A DNA stretch of 64,000 nt from Polaribacter sp. HaHaR_3_91 (GTDB lineage: Bacteria > Bacteroidota > Bacteroidia > Flavobacteriales > Flavobacteriaceae): contig NZ_CP058986.1 in the NCBI RefSeq assembly GCF_019278525.1, positions 124,001 through 188,000 of the forward strand, read 5' to 3'. Under the pieces are notes generated by a model. That model was not told the origin of the DNA. It saw only the letters and a list, made by a program, of their open reading frames with translations, and made no database searches. This document shows positions 35,117 to 44,432 of the stretch, piece by piece; positions within the stretch are counted from its first letter, which is position 1; each line of letters begins with the position of its first letter. Both the position numbers and the translations under genes were made by a program.

Positions 35117-36994
35117 TTATCTACCCATATAAACCAAAAGCACAGAGATATCGCTGGGGGAAACACCACTTATTCTACTTGCTTGTGATATAGATGTCGG
35201 TTGAATTTTACTCAATTTTTCTCTAGCTTCAAAAGACAGAGATTTTACTTTTTGATAATTAAAACTAGAAGGAATCATTACATTCTCTAACCTATTTAAT
35301 TTATCTGCATTATTCTTTTCTTTCTCTATATAACCAGAGTATTTTAAATGAATAACAGCTTGTTCAATTGCTTCCTTATCAATATTATTTTCATCTAAAA
35401 AAGCAGTTAATTTCTTTACACTTTTAAAATCAGAAAAATCTAATTGAGGTCTTGCAGCAATTTTATAAAGCTTCATAGATTGGTTAATCAATGCTAAATT
35501 CTTTGCTTCTAAAATAGGGTTTATTTCCTCTTGTTTTACACTTGTATTTTGTAAAAAATGAATTAATAGATCTGCTTTTTCTTGCTTTTCAATAACTCTA
35601 TCTAACCTTTCTTGAGAAGCTAAACCTAATTTAAAACCGATCGGCGTCAATCGTAAATCTGCATTATCTTGTCTTAATAAGGTTCTATATTCTGCTCTAG
35701 ATGTAAACATTCTATAAGGCTCTTCTGTACCTTTTGTAATTAAATCATCTATTAAAACACCAATATAAGCTTCGTTTCTTTTTAAAACAAAAGGTTCTTT
35801 TTCTTGCGTTTTTAACGCAGCGTTTACACCCGCCATTAAACCTTGCGCAGCAGCTTCTTCATAGCCTGTGGTTCCATTTATTTGTCCTGCGAAGAATAAG
35901 TTTTCAATTATTTTAGTTTCTAACGAATGTTTTAATTGCGTTGGTGGGAAAAAATCATACTCAATTGCATAGCCATATCTTAAAAATTTTACATTTTCAA
36001 AACCAGCTACAGAACGAATTGCTTTATCCTGAACATCCTCTGGAAGAGAGGTTGAAAAACCATTTACATACATTTCACAAGTTGTCCAACCTTCTGGTTC
36101 AATAAACATTTGATGTCTATCTTTCGTTGCAAAACGGTCTATCTTATCTTCTATCGAAGGACAATATCTTGGCCCTGTAGATTTAATTCTACCATTAAAC
36201 ATTGGCGATCTATCAAACCCTGTACGCAACAAATCATGCACATCTAAATTGGTATACGTTAACCAACAAGAACGTTGTTTTTGTAATGGTTTTGTTGTTG
36301 GTAAATAAGAAAATTTCTCGGTAATTTCATCACCAGGTTGCTCAATCATTTTAGAATAATCTAAAGATCGTCCATCTACTCTTGGTGGTGTTCCGGTTTT
36401 CATTCTACCAGATTCAAAACCTTTAGCAACTAAATCTTCTGTAATTCCGGTTGATGCTCCCTCACCTGCTCTACCACCTCCAAAACTTTTATCTCCAATA
36501 TGGATTAATCCATTTAAAAAAGTACCTGCAGTTATTACCACAGTTTTGGCTTTTATTTCTAAACCTAAAGCTGTTTTTACACCAATAATTTTATTACCAT
36601 CAAATAATAAACCGTTTACAGAATCTTGATAAAAATCTACATTTTCAGTTTGCTCTAACATCGTTCTCCAGCATTCTGCAAACTGCATTCTGTCAGATTG
36701 GGCTCTTGGACTCCACATTGCAGGTCCTTTAGATTTATTAAGCATCTTAAATTGTATCGCTGTTTTATCAGTAACAATTCCGCTATAACCTCCTAAAGCA
36801 TCAATCTCTCTAATTATTTGTCCTTTTGCGATTCCTCCCATTGCAGGATTACAACTCATCTGCGCAATATTTTGCAAATTCATTGTAATTAATAAGGTGT
36901 GTGCACCCATGTTTGCAGCAGCAGCTGCAGCCTCACTCCCAGCGTGACCACCACCTACTACAATAACGTCGTATGTTGTTGAAAATAAACTCAT
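35117..36994 (-). CDS. mnmG: tRNA uridine-5-carboxymethylaminomethyl modification enzyme MnmG (GidA)
   Basis: A 625-aa FAD-dependent enzyme that with MnmE makes the (carboxymethyl)aminomethyl group of the tRNA wobble uridine. The FAD-binding motif GGGHAGSEAAAAAANMG is at 14-30; the family motif GGGRAGEGASTGITEDL and the C-terminal helical domain follow. Length is normal. In many bacteria gidA lies near the origin and parAB. It has a parS-like site on each side. The order mnmG-methyltransferase is common in Flavobacteriia as far as I recall. Confidence 0.97.
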   Translation of the reverse strand: MSLFSTTYDVIVVGGGHAGSEAAAAAANMGAHTLLITMNLQNIAQMSCNPAMGGIAKGQIIREIDALGGYSGIVTDKTAIQFKMLNKSKGPAMWSPRAQSDRMQFAECWRTMLEQTENVDFYQDSVNGLLFDGNKIIGVKTALGLEIKAKTVVITAGTFLNGLIHIGDKSFGGGRAGEGASTGITEDLVAKGFESGRMKTGTPPRVDGRSLDYSKMIEQPGDEITEKFSYLPTTKPLQKQRSCWLTYTNLDVHDLLRTGFDRSPMFNGRIKSTGPRYCPSIEDKIDRFATKDRHQMFIEPEGWTTCEMYVNGFSTSLPEDVQDKAIRSVAGFENVKFLRYGYAIEYDFFPPTQLKHSLETKIIENLFFAGQINGTTGYEEAAAQGLMAGVNAALKTQEKEPFVLKRNEAYIGVLIDDLITKGTEEPYRMFTSRAEYRTLLRQDNADLRLTPIGFKLGLASQERLDRVIEKQEKADLLIHFLQNTSVKQEEINPILEAKNLALINQSMKLYKIAARPQLDFSDFKSVKKLTAFLDENNIDKEAIEQAVIHLKYSGYIEKEKNNADKLNRLENVMIPSSFNYQKVKSLSFEAREKLSKIQPTSISQASRISGVSPSDISVLLVYMGR

Positions 36995-37002
36995 TATATT
37001 GT

Positions 37003-37018
37003 GGTTCCACGTGAAACC
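37003..37018. promoter_or_regulatory. parS-like site (GGTTCCACGTGAAACC), best match
   Basis: Holds the full GTTNCACGTGAAAC core of the parS consensus; only the two outermost bases differ. It sits nine bases upstream of the mnmG start codon, in the 49-base gap to ybeY. Confidence 0.75.
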
Positions 37019-37043
37019 TTGTATTTACATTATTGATTATCAA

Positions 37044-37454
37044 TTATTTGAATTCAGATAACGCCGTATTTTCGGCATTTCTCATCTCTTTTTTCTCAGT
37101 TTCAGTTTTATCTTTATATCCCATATAATGAAGTACACCATGTATCATCACTCTATGTAATTCCTCTATAAAAGAAACCTCAAAATCTTTCGCATTATCA
37201 GCAACTCTTTCAATAGAAATATAAATATCTCCACTAATTAATTTACCTAAAGTATTATCGAAACTAATTACATCCGTTAAAGTATCGTGTTGTAAAAACT
37301 CTACATTTAATTTATGAAGGTATTCGTCATCACAAAAAATATAGTTCAATTCACCTAAACTAAAACCTTTTTTTGAAACCACATTATCAATCCAATATTC
37401 TAAAAGATTTTCATCTTTTAAATCAAAATATGTTTCGTAATTAAAAGTAACCAT
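37044..37454 (-). CDS. ybeY: endoribonuclease YbeY (16S rRNA maturation)
   Basis: A 136-aa protein of the UPF0054 metalloprotein family, involved in 16S rRNA 3' end maturation and ribosome quality control. The zinc motif HGxLHxxGYDH appears as H105-G-V-L-H109-Y-M-G-Y-K114-D115, so the third His is replaced by Asp and the preceding Asp by Lys; from memory this shift is usual in Bacteroidota. It starts two bases after the DUF4175 stop (37457), in line with translational coupling, and mnmG follows. Confidence 0.92.
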   Translation of the reverse strand: MVTFNYETYFDLKDENLLEYWIDNVVSKKGFSLGELNYIFCDDEYLHKLNVEFLQHDTLTDVISFDNTLGKLISGDIYISIERVADNAKDFEVSFIEELHRVMIHGVLHYMGYKDKTETEKKEMRNAENTALSEFK

Positions 37455-37456
37455 AA

Positions 37457-40400
37457 TTAATCCTTGTTTGAGTCAGAAAAATATGCTCTAACTTTGTTTT
37501 TATAATTCTGCTGCAAAGGTAATGATTGTCTATTTAATATCTCTGTTTGATTGTAAAACTGCTTTTTAAATTCTAAAGCCTTTATATTTCTCTTTTCAAG
37601 TTCTTTTAAATTAGAATTAGACTTCCGTTTATTATCTTCTCCTTGTTCTAAAGCAGCTTTATCTAACTTTAATAATTCATAATTTAATTGCTGCATTTTT
37701 TGAAGTGTTTCAGCGTAAAAACCTTTTTCTAAGATTTCATTTTCTAAGTCTTCCATCTTCTTTAGAGCTTTATTAGCATGTGAATTTTTACCACTTCCAG
37801 CTTCCTCAGACATTTTAATTTGTTCTTGTAATTCTTGTCTTAATAAACTTTGCTGCTTGTAAATCTGATAAATTTCTCCATCCAAATCATCCATAGAACC
37901 TCCTTCGCCACTACTACCTTTCTCTCCATTCTGTCCCAGTTTATCTCCTTTACCATTTTGTCCTTTATCACCAGATTTATCATTTTCTCCTGGTTTATCT
38001 CCTTTTTTTCCTTCTTTACCTTCAGTTTTATTATCACTAGGTTTATTACCTTTTTTCATTCCTTGCTGCATTTTTTCAGACAGCTCTCCTTGCTTCTTTA
38101 TAAGGTCTGGCAAACTAAAACCTTTGCCTTTAGATTTATTTCCTTTGCCTTTTTTCATAGACATAGAATTCTTCATACTACTTAACATATTACTTAAATA
38201 ATCTGCTAAACTATTAACAGAAGTCATAACGTAACGTTGGTTAGAAACTCCATATGAAAAAAGATTTTCAGAAAAATTATATAAAGATTGTTCTAAATTA
38301 TAATGCGTTGTAGATAAATCATCTTTAATAATTGATGAAATTTTAGGCAACCTCATAGACAAGACATACAGACTATCATCTACATGTTCAAAATAGGTTT
38401 TAAGTTCATTTTGTTTCTTTAAATCTTTTCCAAAATCTGGATGTGAAGTAGAAATTTCTTCAAACTTATGCATTAAAGATTCTTGTTTGAAAGAAAAAAC
38501 AACAAGGTTTTCTAAAATTTTACGCAAGTCATCAATGTTTTCTTCCATAGATTCTCCTTCCATTTCCATCATTGCTTTATGCATTTTAGTACTCATTTCT
38601 TTCATCTTTTTTGATGAATTATTTTGACTCTTATTTGCATTAACTTTGTTTTCTTTAGAAATACTTTCTTCAGATTTTTTTAATTCAGTATCAATATCAT
38701 CTTTTTCATCTTCCACATCCGGAAGTTCCATAGGTTCCTTTAACTTGTTATTGTCTTTATTTAATTCTTCTAAATCTTTTTTTATGACTTCAAATTCCTT
38801 TTTTATTTCTTTCTGTTTGATTAAAGTATTCTCTTTTTCTGTAGATAGTTCTTCTTGTTTTTTAGACAATTCTTCAACCTTATTAGCAATTTGCATTGTT
38901 TTCTGCTCAACATAAAAACGCTTCGTCAATTCTAAAATACGTTCTAAACTTCTTTCTTGTTGTTTGTTTTGTTGTGATAATTCTTTAGCTTTTTTTAACA
39001 AATCTTCTTTATTAAGCTTCTGTCCCAATTTCTGAATTTCATCTAACAATTTTTGTTGCTTGTCTATTTTTTCAAGCTCCTCAATACGCTTTTTAAGCTC
39101 TTCTTTTTTATCTTGAAGATCTTCATTTTCTTCGTTTTTTTGATCTAAATTTTCGTGTAATTTATCAGTTTGACGTTGCATCATTTTATTATAATTATTC
39201 TGACGCTCTACAAATTTGTCAATCTTCTTTTTATCATTCCAATTAATTTGCTTCTTTCCTTGTAAATCTTGCTGAACTTTTTCTAATGCTTTCTGTTGCT
39301 TTTGTTGTTTCTGAATTGAATTTGAAATATTATTAATCGTATTTCTTTGCTCTTGCAACAACTCCTCCTCTACTTCATCAGTTGTTTTTTGTCGATAATT
39401 AAAAATTTTTGTCTTGCTTTTTTTACTTCCATTTACAGCATCATTATCCAATACCTCAAAAAACAATTCATAATTAATTCCTGACTCTAAATTTAATCCG
39501 TCAGGAAACTGATAAAAGAAAGTTTGAATATTTTCTTTCGTTATTGACAATTCAAATTTATTTTGATTTTCAGGTTGCTCGTCATTATAATAAACGAGTT
39601 GTAATTTTTTAATTCCATAGTCATCAGAAATCTGACCAACAAATTGTGCAGTTCCGCGTGAAATACTGTCAATATTAGATTGCACAGTAATTAATGGAAA
39701 TTCATCTTTTATAACGTCTACATAAAATTCTAAATTCTCAAAATCTTTTAAATCTTTATTAGATGATGAAATTTGATAATTTACCGGATTTTGAATCCTT
39801 TTAGAATATCTAAAAATATTATCTGAATTTGAATCAAAAAAAACACTTTTATTATTGTTGATAAAAGCCAACGAATCTGTTTGATTTGCAGTTACATTCC
39901 AAGTAATAGTAGTACCTTCGGGAACTATTACATTACCAGAATTTTTAATCATTTCATTTTTCTTACCTAAATATCTGGGATACTTAACATCTAAAGAAAT
40001 AGCATTAATAGTAGGTGTTTTTATAACTTCTATTTTATAATCTTGAGATTGAACTCCGTTTGCTTCAATAAAAAAATCAATTGGTTGTTGAACATCAAAA
40101 AAAGTATAAGTAAAGGTTCCATTACCATTTTTTTCTAAAAAATATTGTTGATTTTCAAAGTGGATCAGTGCTTCCATTGGTAACACTTTTCCGAGGGTCT
40201 CAACCAAAATAGAAATAGACTTTCCTTGTATCACTTTTAAATTGTTATTTTTTACCGAAAATAAAAATGGAGCAGGCGGATTATAAGCTATATTATGATT
40301 TACAACACGTTGTAAACTTTCTGATAATTTATCATTAGTATCTGTAAATAAGGTTATTAAAAATATTATAACAGGAACTATTGCATATTTTAAATACTTT

Positions 40401-40849
40401 TTGTTTTTGGTAAAATCTACTGCTTTTACAAACGGAATGGGTTGTAATTCTGTTTCTTTTTGTTGAATACTTGCTAACAATAAATCAGAATTATTGTTCT
40501 TTTTTTTCAATTGCAAAACATTCAATAATTTATCTTGAACTTCTGGGAAATGAGCACCAATTATTTTAGAAGATTGTTCAAAAGTAATTCCTTTTCTAAG
40601 ACCAATTAATTTAAAAATTGGCAGAAAAATAAATCGAAATAACAAAAAAACTTCCACCAGTATAAAAAACCAAAATAAAATAGTTCTTGCGGTTGGTTTT
40701 AACCACAAAAAATATTCTATAAACACCGTGAAAAAAAAGTATAGAAATCCTAAAGAAAGAAATAATATACTTCCTTTTATCAATTCACTAGTATAATATT
40801 TACGTGTAAACTGATGTAATTTCTCCTCAATATTTTTAAATTCTGCCAT
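37457..40849 (-). CDS. DUF4175 family membrane protein, large coiled-coil
   Basis: An 1130-aa protein. Three membrane helices lie near the N-terminus (about 23-45, 54-76, 154-171), then beta-rich extracytoplasmic domains (about 175-500), then a very long Q/K/E-rich coiled coil (about 500-880), and a Lys/Gly-rich low-complexity stretch (about 960-1035, GKGNKSKGKG, KGDKPGENDKSGDK). This matches DUF4175, a Bacteroidota family without a known function. A structural or envelope-related role is only a guess. It heads the DUF4175-ybeY-mnmG-methyltransferase operon. Confidence 0.88.
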   Translation of the reverse strand: MAEFKNIEEKLHQFTRKYYTSELIKGSILFLSLGFLYFFFTVFIEYFLWLKPTARTILFWFFILVEVFLLFRFIFLPIFKLIGLRKGITFEQSSKIIGAHFPEVQDKLLNVLQLKKKNNNSDLLLASIQQKETELQPIPFVKAVDFTKNKKYLKYAIVPVIIFLITLFTDTNDKLSESLQRVVNHNIAYNPPAPFLFSVKNNNLKVIQGKSISILVETLGKVLPMEALIHFENQQYFLEKNGNGTFTYTFFDVQQPIDFFIEANGVQSQDYKIEVIKTPTINAISLDVKYPRYLGKKNEMIKNSGNVIVPEGTTITWNVTANQTDSLAFINNNKSVFFDSNSDNIFRYSKRIQNPVNYQISSSNKDLKDFENLEFYVDVIKDEFPLITVQSNIDSISRGTAQFVGQISDDYGIKKLQLVYYNDEQPENQNKFELSITKENIQTFFYQFPDGLNLESGINYELFFEVLDNDAVNGSKKSKTKIFNYRQKTTDEVEEELLQEQRNTINNISNSIQKQQKQQKALEKVQQDLQGKKQINWNDKKKIDKFVERQNNYNKMMQRQTDKLHENLDQKNEENEDLQDKKEELKKRIEELEKIDKQQKLLDEIQKLGQKLNKEDLLKKAKELSQQNKQQERSLERILELTKRFYVEQKTMQIANKVEELSKKQEELSTEKENTLIKQKEIKKEFEVIKKDLEELNKDNNKLKEPMELPDVEDEKDDIDTELKKSEESISKENKVNANKSQNNSSKKMKEMSTKMHKAMMEMEGESMEENIDDLRKILENLVVFSFKQESLMHKFEEISTSHPDFGKDLKKQNELKTYFEHVDDSLYVLSMRLPKISSIIKDDLSTTHYNLEQSLYNFSENLFSYGVSNQRYVMTSVNSLADYLSNMLSSMKNSMSMKKGKGNKSKGKGFSLPDLIKKQGELSEKMQQGMKKGNKPSDNKTEGKEGKKGDKPGENDKSGDKGQNGKGDKLGQNGEKGSSGEGGSMDDLDGEIYQIYKQQSLLRQELQEQIKMSEEAGSGKNSHANKALKKMEDLENEILEKGFYAETLQKMQQLNYELLKLDKAALEQGEDNKRKSNSNLKELEKRNIKALEFKKQFYNQTEILNRQSLPLQQNYKNKVRAYFSDSNKD

Positions 40850-40959
40850 AACTAACTTTTAAAAATACTATTTTTACATAGATAGACAACCAAATAATTG
40901 TTAAAACGAATTTTGTAAGTAATTAAAAAATAGTACTACTAAGTTTTAAAATCAAAAAA

Positions 40960-41814
40960 ATGAAACAAATAACCAACTTTCTATTTTTATTCTTAACCAT
41001 TTCTGCATTTTCTCAAGGTCCTTGGACACAAGAAAAAGGAAAATTATATACCCAATTGTCATTTACTACAATACCTAATTATGATAATTTTTTTGGCGAT
41101 CCAGATTATAGTATTAATAAAGAAATAACAGACAATACAATTCAAATTTATGGAGAATACGGAATTACAAATAACACAACTTTAATAGTAAACCTTCCAT
41201 TTAAACTAATTTCTGTAGATAATTTAAGTTATGTAGATCCAGCAATAGATTGTATTGGAGATTGTTCAGAGAATATTAATGAAAACAAAACAAGTTTAGG
41301 AAATATAGAAATTGGTGTAAAACATAACTTCTATAAAAAAGACTGGTTACTTTCTGGTCAATTATCAGTAGAAGCAAACACAAGTTCCTTTTATGAAAAT
41401 TCAGGAATAAGAACCGGTTATGATGCCTTTACTTTTACTCCCCTATTTTTAGCAGGTAGAAGTTTTAGTAATTCTTATTTACAATCTTTTATTGGTGCAA
41501 AAATTAGAACTAATAATTACAGTTCTAACTTTAAATTTGGTGGAGAATACGGTTATAAAGTTTTTAAAAATATATGGATCATTGGTTTTCTTGATTTAGA
41601 AAAATCTTTTGAAAACGGAGATATTGAGTTACCAGACATTAATAGAATAACATCCTTATATGTTAATAACCAAGAATATGGCGTTGTTGGTTTAAAAGCA
41701 ATTGGAGAATTTTCTGATAATTTTGGAGTTACCGCAAGTTTGCCAGCTGCTTTTTATGGAAACAATGTTGCCAAACAAGTAGCATTAACTGTTGGTGTTT
41801 ATAAAAAATTCTAA
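40960..41814 (+). CDS. putative outer-membrane beta-barrel protein, 284 aa
   Basis: A 284-aa protein with a signal peptide (cut after SAFSQ, near 19) and alternating polar/hydrophobic strands (KLYTQLSFTTIPN, TIQIYGEYGIT, NTTLIVNLPFKLIS), ending with an aromatic residue (KKF). A small CIGDC motif lies near residue 99. It looks like a transporter-like barrel; I do not know its substrate or precise family. It is divergent from the DUF4175 operon. Confidence 0.75.
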   Translation: MKQITNFLFLFLTISAFSQGPWTQEKGKLYTQLSFTTIPNYDNFFGDPDYSINKEITDNTIQIYGEYGITNNTTLIVNLPFKLISVDNLSYVDPAIDCIGDCSENINENKTSLGNIEIGVKHNFYKKDWLLSGQLSVEANTSSFYENSGIRTGYDAFTFTPLFLAGRSFSNSYLQSFIGAKIRTNNYSSNFKFGGEYGYKVFKNIWIIGFLDLEKSFENGDIELPDINRITSLYVNNQEYGVVGLKAIGEFSDNFGVTASLPAAFYGNNVAKQVALTVGVYKKF

Positions 41815-41840
41815 ATATTTTACAATATACATAACAAGTT

Positions 41841-41868
41841 AAAAGCCTTTTCTAAAGGCTTTTTTTTA
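41841..41868 (+). terminator. intrinsic terminator after the beta-barrel gene
   Basis: Stem AAAAGCCTTT / AAAGGCTTTT with a short loop and a T-run. Confidence 0.88.
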
Positions 41869-41882
41869 TGCCTTTAGAAAAC

Positions 41883-41890
41883 TATCTTTG
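41883..41890 (+). promoter_or_regulatory. -7 element (TATCTTTG) for gltX
   Basis: A TAnnTTTG match that ends 20 bases before the gltX ATG. Confidence 0.6.
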
Positions 41891-41910
41891 TACCATAAAA
41901 AATAAAAAAG

Positions 41911-43431
41911 ATGGAATCTAATGTACGTGTTCGTTTTGCACCAAGTCCTACAGGGCCTTTACATATTGGTGGTGTAAGAACAGCTTTATATAATTATTTA
42001 TTTGCTAAAAAATATAACGGAACTTTTGTACTTCGTATAGAAGATACAGACCAAACACGTTATGTTGCAAATGCAGAACAATATATTATAGACGCTTTAG
42101 AATGGTGTAATATTCCTTTTGATGAAGGTCCAGGAAAGAACGAAAAATTTGGTCCTTACAGACAATCAGAACGTAAAGAATTGTACAAAGAATATGCAGA
42201 TAAACTAATTGAAACTGGTTGGGCATATTACTGTTTTGATTCTTCTGAAGCTTTAGATGCAGAAAGAAAATCACATGAAGCAGAAGGTAAAACCTTTATC
42301 TATAACTGGCATAACAGAGCAGGCGGAACTTTAGTAAACTCTTTAGTTTTAACTGATGATGAAGTACAAAACAGAATAAATTCTGGCGAGAATTATGTAA
42401 TCCGTTTTAAAACGCCTCAAGATGAGCTTTTAAGGATGGAAGATGAAATTCGTGGAAATATTAGAATTGATACCAATACTTTAGATGATAAAATTTTATT
42501 TAAAGGAGACGGAATGCCAACCTATCATTTAGCAAATATTGTTGATGATCATTTAATGGAAATATCTCACGTAATTCGTGGAGAAGAATGGTTACCTTCT
42601 ATGCCATTACATGTTTTATTATACAAAGCTTTTGGTTGGGATGCTCCTAAATTTGCACATTTACCATTAATTTTAAAACCAGTTGGTAAAGGTAAATTAA
42701 GCAAACGTGATGGTGATAAATTAGGTTTCCCAGTGTTTCCTTTAAAATATACAAACGATGTTACAGGTGATGTTTCACGTGGATATAAAGAAGATGGTTA
42801 TTTTTCTGATGCTTTTATAAACATGTTGGCTTTCTTAGGATGGAATCCTGGAACAGAACAAGAATTATTTAATTTAGAAGCTTTAATTGAAGCTTTCGAA
42901 TTAAAACGCGTTAGTAAATCTGGTGCAAAATTTAACCCAGATAAAGCAAAATGGTTCAATCAACAATATATGCAGACCAAGTCTGATGATGAATTGACTG
43001 ATTTATACTTGCCTATTTTAGCTGAAAAAGGAATTACAAAAGACAAAGAGTTTGTTTTAAAAGTAGTTTCATCAATTAAGGAAAGAGCCACTTTTGTAAA
43101 TGATTTTTGGGATTTATCTAGTTTCTTTTTCGAAACTCCAACAGAATACGACGCAAAAGCTTCTAAGAAAAACTGGAAAGAAGGAACATCAGAATTAATG
43201 CAAGAATTAATTACTGTAATTTCAACTATAGAAGATTTTTCATCAGAAAATACAGAAAAAGAAATTAAAGAATGGATTACTGCTAAAGAAATTGGTTTTG
43301 GTAAAGTAATGCAACCATTAAGATTGTCTTTAGTAGGTAAATTAGCAGGACCACATTTATTTGATATCATTGCTATGATTGGTAAAGAAGAAACTGTAAA
43401 AAGAATTAAAAATGCAATTGAAAAATTGTAA
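41911..43431 (+). CDS. gltX: glutamate--tRNA ligase
   Basis: A 506-aa class I aminoacyl-tRNA synthetase. The HIGH-type motif is PLHIGG at 17-21 in RFAPSPTGPLHIGGVRTAL, and the KMSKS-type motif KLSKRDGDKLG is near 262. The C-terminal helical anticodon-binding domain is complete. The enzyme charges tRNA-Glu; whether it also charges tRNA-Gln depends on whether GlnRS or GatCAB exists elsewhere. It is a single-gene transcript with a clear promoter element. Confidence 0.97.
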   Translation: MESNVRVRFAPSPTGPLHIGGVRTALYNYLFAKKYNGTFVLRIEDTDQTRYVANAEQYIIDALEWCNIPFDEGPGKNEKFGPYRQSERKELYKEYADKLIETGWAYYCFDSSEALDAERKSHEAEGKTFIYNWHNRAGGTLVNSLVLTDDEVQNRINSGENYVIRFKTPQDELLRMEDEIRGNIRIDTNTLDDKILFKGDGMPTYHLANIVDDHLMEISHVIRGEEWLPSMPLHVLLYKAFGWDAPKFAHLPLILKPVGKGKLSKRDGDKLGFPVFPLKYTNDVTGDVSRGYKEDGYFSDAFINMLAFLGWNPGTEQELFNLEALIEAFELKRVSKSGAKFNPDKAKWFNQQYMQTKSDDELTDLYLPILAEKGITKDKEFVLKVVSSIKERATFVNDFWDLSSFFFETPTEYDAKASKKNWKEGTSELMQELITVISTIEDFSSENTEKEIKEWITAKEIGFGKVMQPLRLSLVGKLAGPHLFDIIAMIGKEETVKRIKNAIEKL

Positions 43432-43464
43432 AATTTCATCAAATAGAAATAATAACATACAGTT

Positions 43465-43540
43465 TTGTCATTTCGAACGAAGAGAAAAATCAGATAAATT
43501 TACATAAACTATGAGATTTCTCCTATTGTCGAAATGACAA
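43465..43540. repeat. complete copy of the TTGTCATTTCGA...TCGAAATGACAA inverted repeat
   Basis: Outer arms of 12 bases (TTGTCATTTCGA / TCGAAATGACAA) and inner pairing GAGAAAAATC / GAGATTTCTCC around a 30-base centre, so it can fold into one long hairpin. It lies in the 301-base gap after gltX, and is the clearest family member. The rest of the gap 43541-43732 is AT-rich with no gene. Confidence 0.75.
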
Positions 43541-43732
43541 ATGGACGTATTATTAATAATTTTACCACATAGTAACATCTTAAAAATAGCGTTATATTTT
43601 CTACGTTACTATGTGTTGTAAAAAAAATTTAACTAATTACAAAATTAGTTAATAGAAGAAATTTTACTTTTTCACAAAATTGTATATATTTTTTTTTTAA
43701 TACCTTTCAATAAAAATAAAATCATCATCAAC

Positions 43733-44272
43733 ATGAAAAAAATATTTTTAGTTTTAATTTTAGGATATGCATTTACTGCTCAAGCTCAATACGGTTATGG
43801 AGATAGTCAAAGCAGGCGTCAGAATCAAATGATGCAAACAGAACAAAAGGCTCCAGAACCTAATTTTGATGTAGAAAGATATATTGGTATTGTAAATTAT
43901 GATATAGAAAAAGCAGCTAAAAAATCGAGTATAAAACTTACTTCTAAAGAAGGACAAGAATTTTCTAGGGTATTGACTAAGTACAATAAAGATATTAAAG
44001 ACATCACTAGAATTAATACGTTTGTATTAAGAAGTACAAAAGATATGGTTGAAAATTATCAGAAAACAGTAATGAAAACTGGTGATAATTCTTCACAAAA
44101 AAAAGTAATGACAACGATGAGTGAAAACCTCAAGCCTATTTCTGAAATACTAAAGAAAGAAGATAGAGAACTTGATAAAACAATTAAAGCGTTACTTTCT
44201 GAAAAGCAATATAAAAAGTGGATTAAGTACAACAGAAAAATATATAAAGTTTTTCCGAAAGAAGAAGAATAA
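43733..44272 (+). CDS. secreted protein of unknown function, 179 aa
   Basis: A 179-aa protein with a signal peptide (cut near AQAQYGYG, residue 19) and a following helical, basic body. It begins with a short Q/G-rich part (QYGYGDSQSRRQNQMMQTEQK) then helices (EKAAKKSSIKLTSKEGQEFSRVL, ENLKPISEILKKEDRELDKTIKALL). The helical LTxxQ-like pattern (LSEKQYKKWIKY) recalls periplasmic Spy/CpxP-type proteins only weakly. It is monocistronic, followed by a strong terminator. Confidence 0.75.
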   Translation: MKKIFLVLILGYAFTAQAQYGYGDSQSRRQNQMMQTEQKAPEPNFDVERYIGIVNYDIEKAAKKSSIKLTSKEGQEFSRVLTKYNKDIKDITRINTFVLRSTKDMVENYQKTVMKTGDNSSQKKVMTTMSENLKPISEILKKEDRELDKTIKALLSEKQYKKWIKYNRKIYKVFPKEEE

Positions 44273-44291
44273 TTTATAAACTTAACAATAT

Positions 44292-44332
44292 AAAAATCCT
44301 GTGAAAAATACTTTTTACAGGATTTTTTTTTA
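44292..44332 (+). terminator. intrinsic terminator
   Basis: Stem AAAATCCTGT / ACAGGATTTT plus a long T-run, after the secreted-protein gene. Confidence 0.9.
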
Positions 44333-44432
44333 ATAAAACTGTAACAATATAATAAAAATACGTCCTATAAATAATTACTAAATACCCTATCTTTACATAT
44401 AAACAATTTATTAACTAAATAAAAAATAAACT

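Noticed and set aside
37840..38185. Plus- and minus-strand frames within the DUF4175 gene
   Set aside because: They arise from the Lys/Gly-rich low-complexity tail of the real gene read in other frames.
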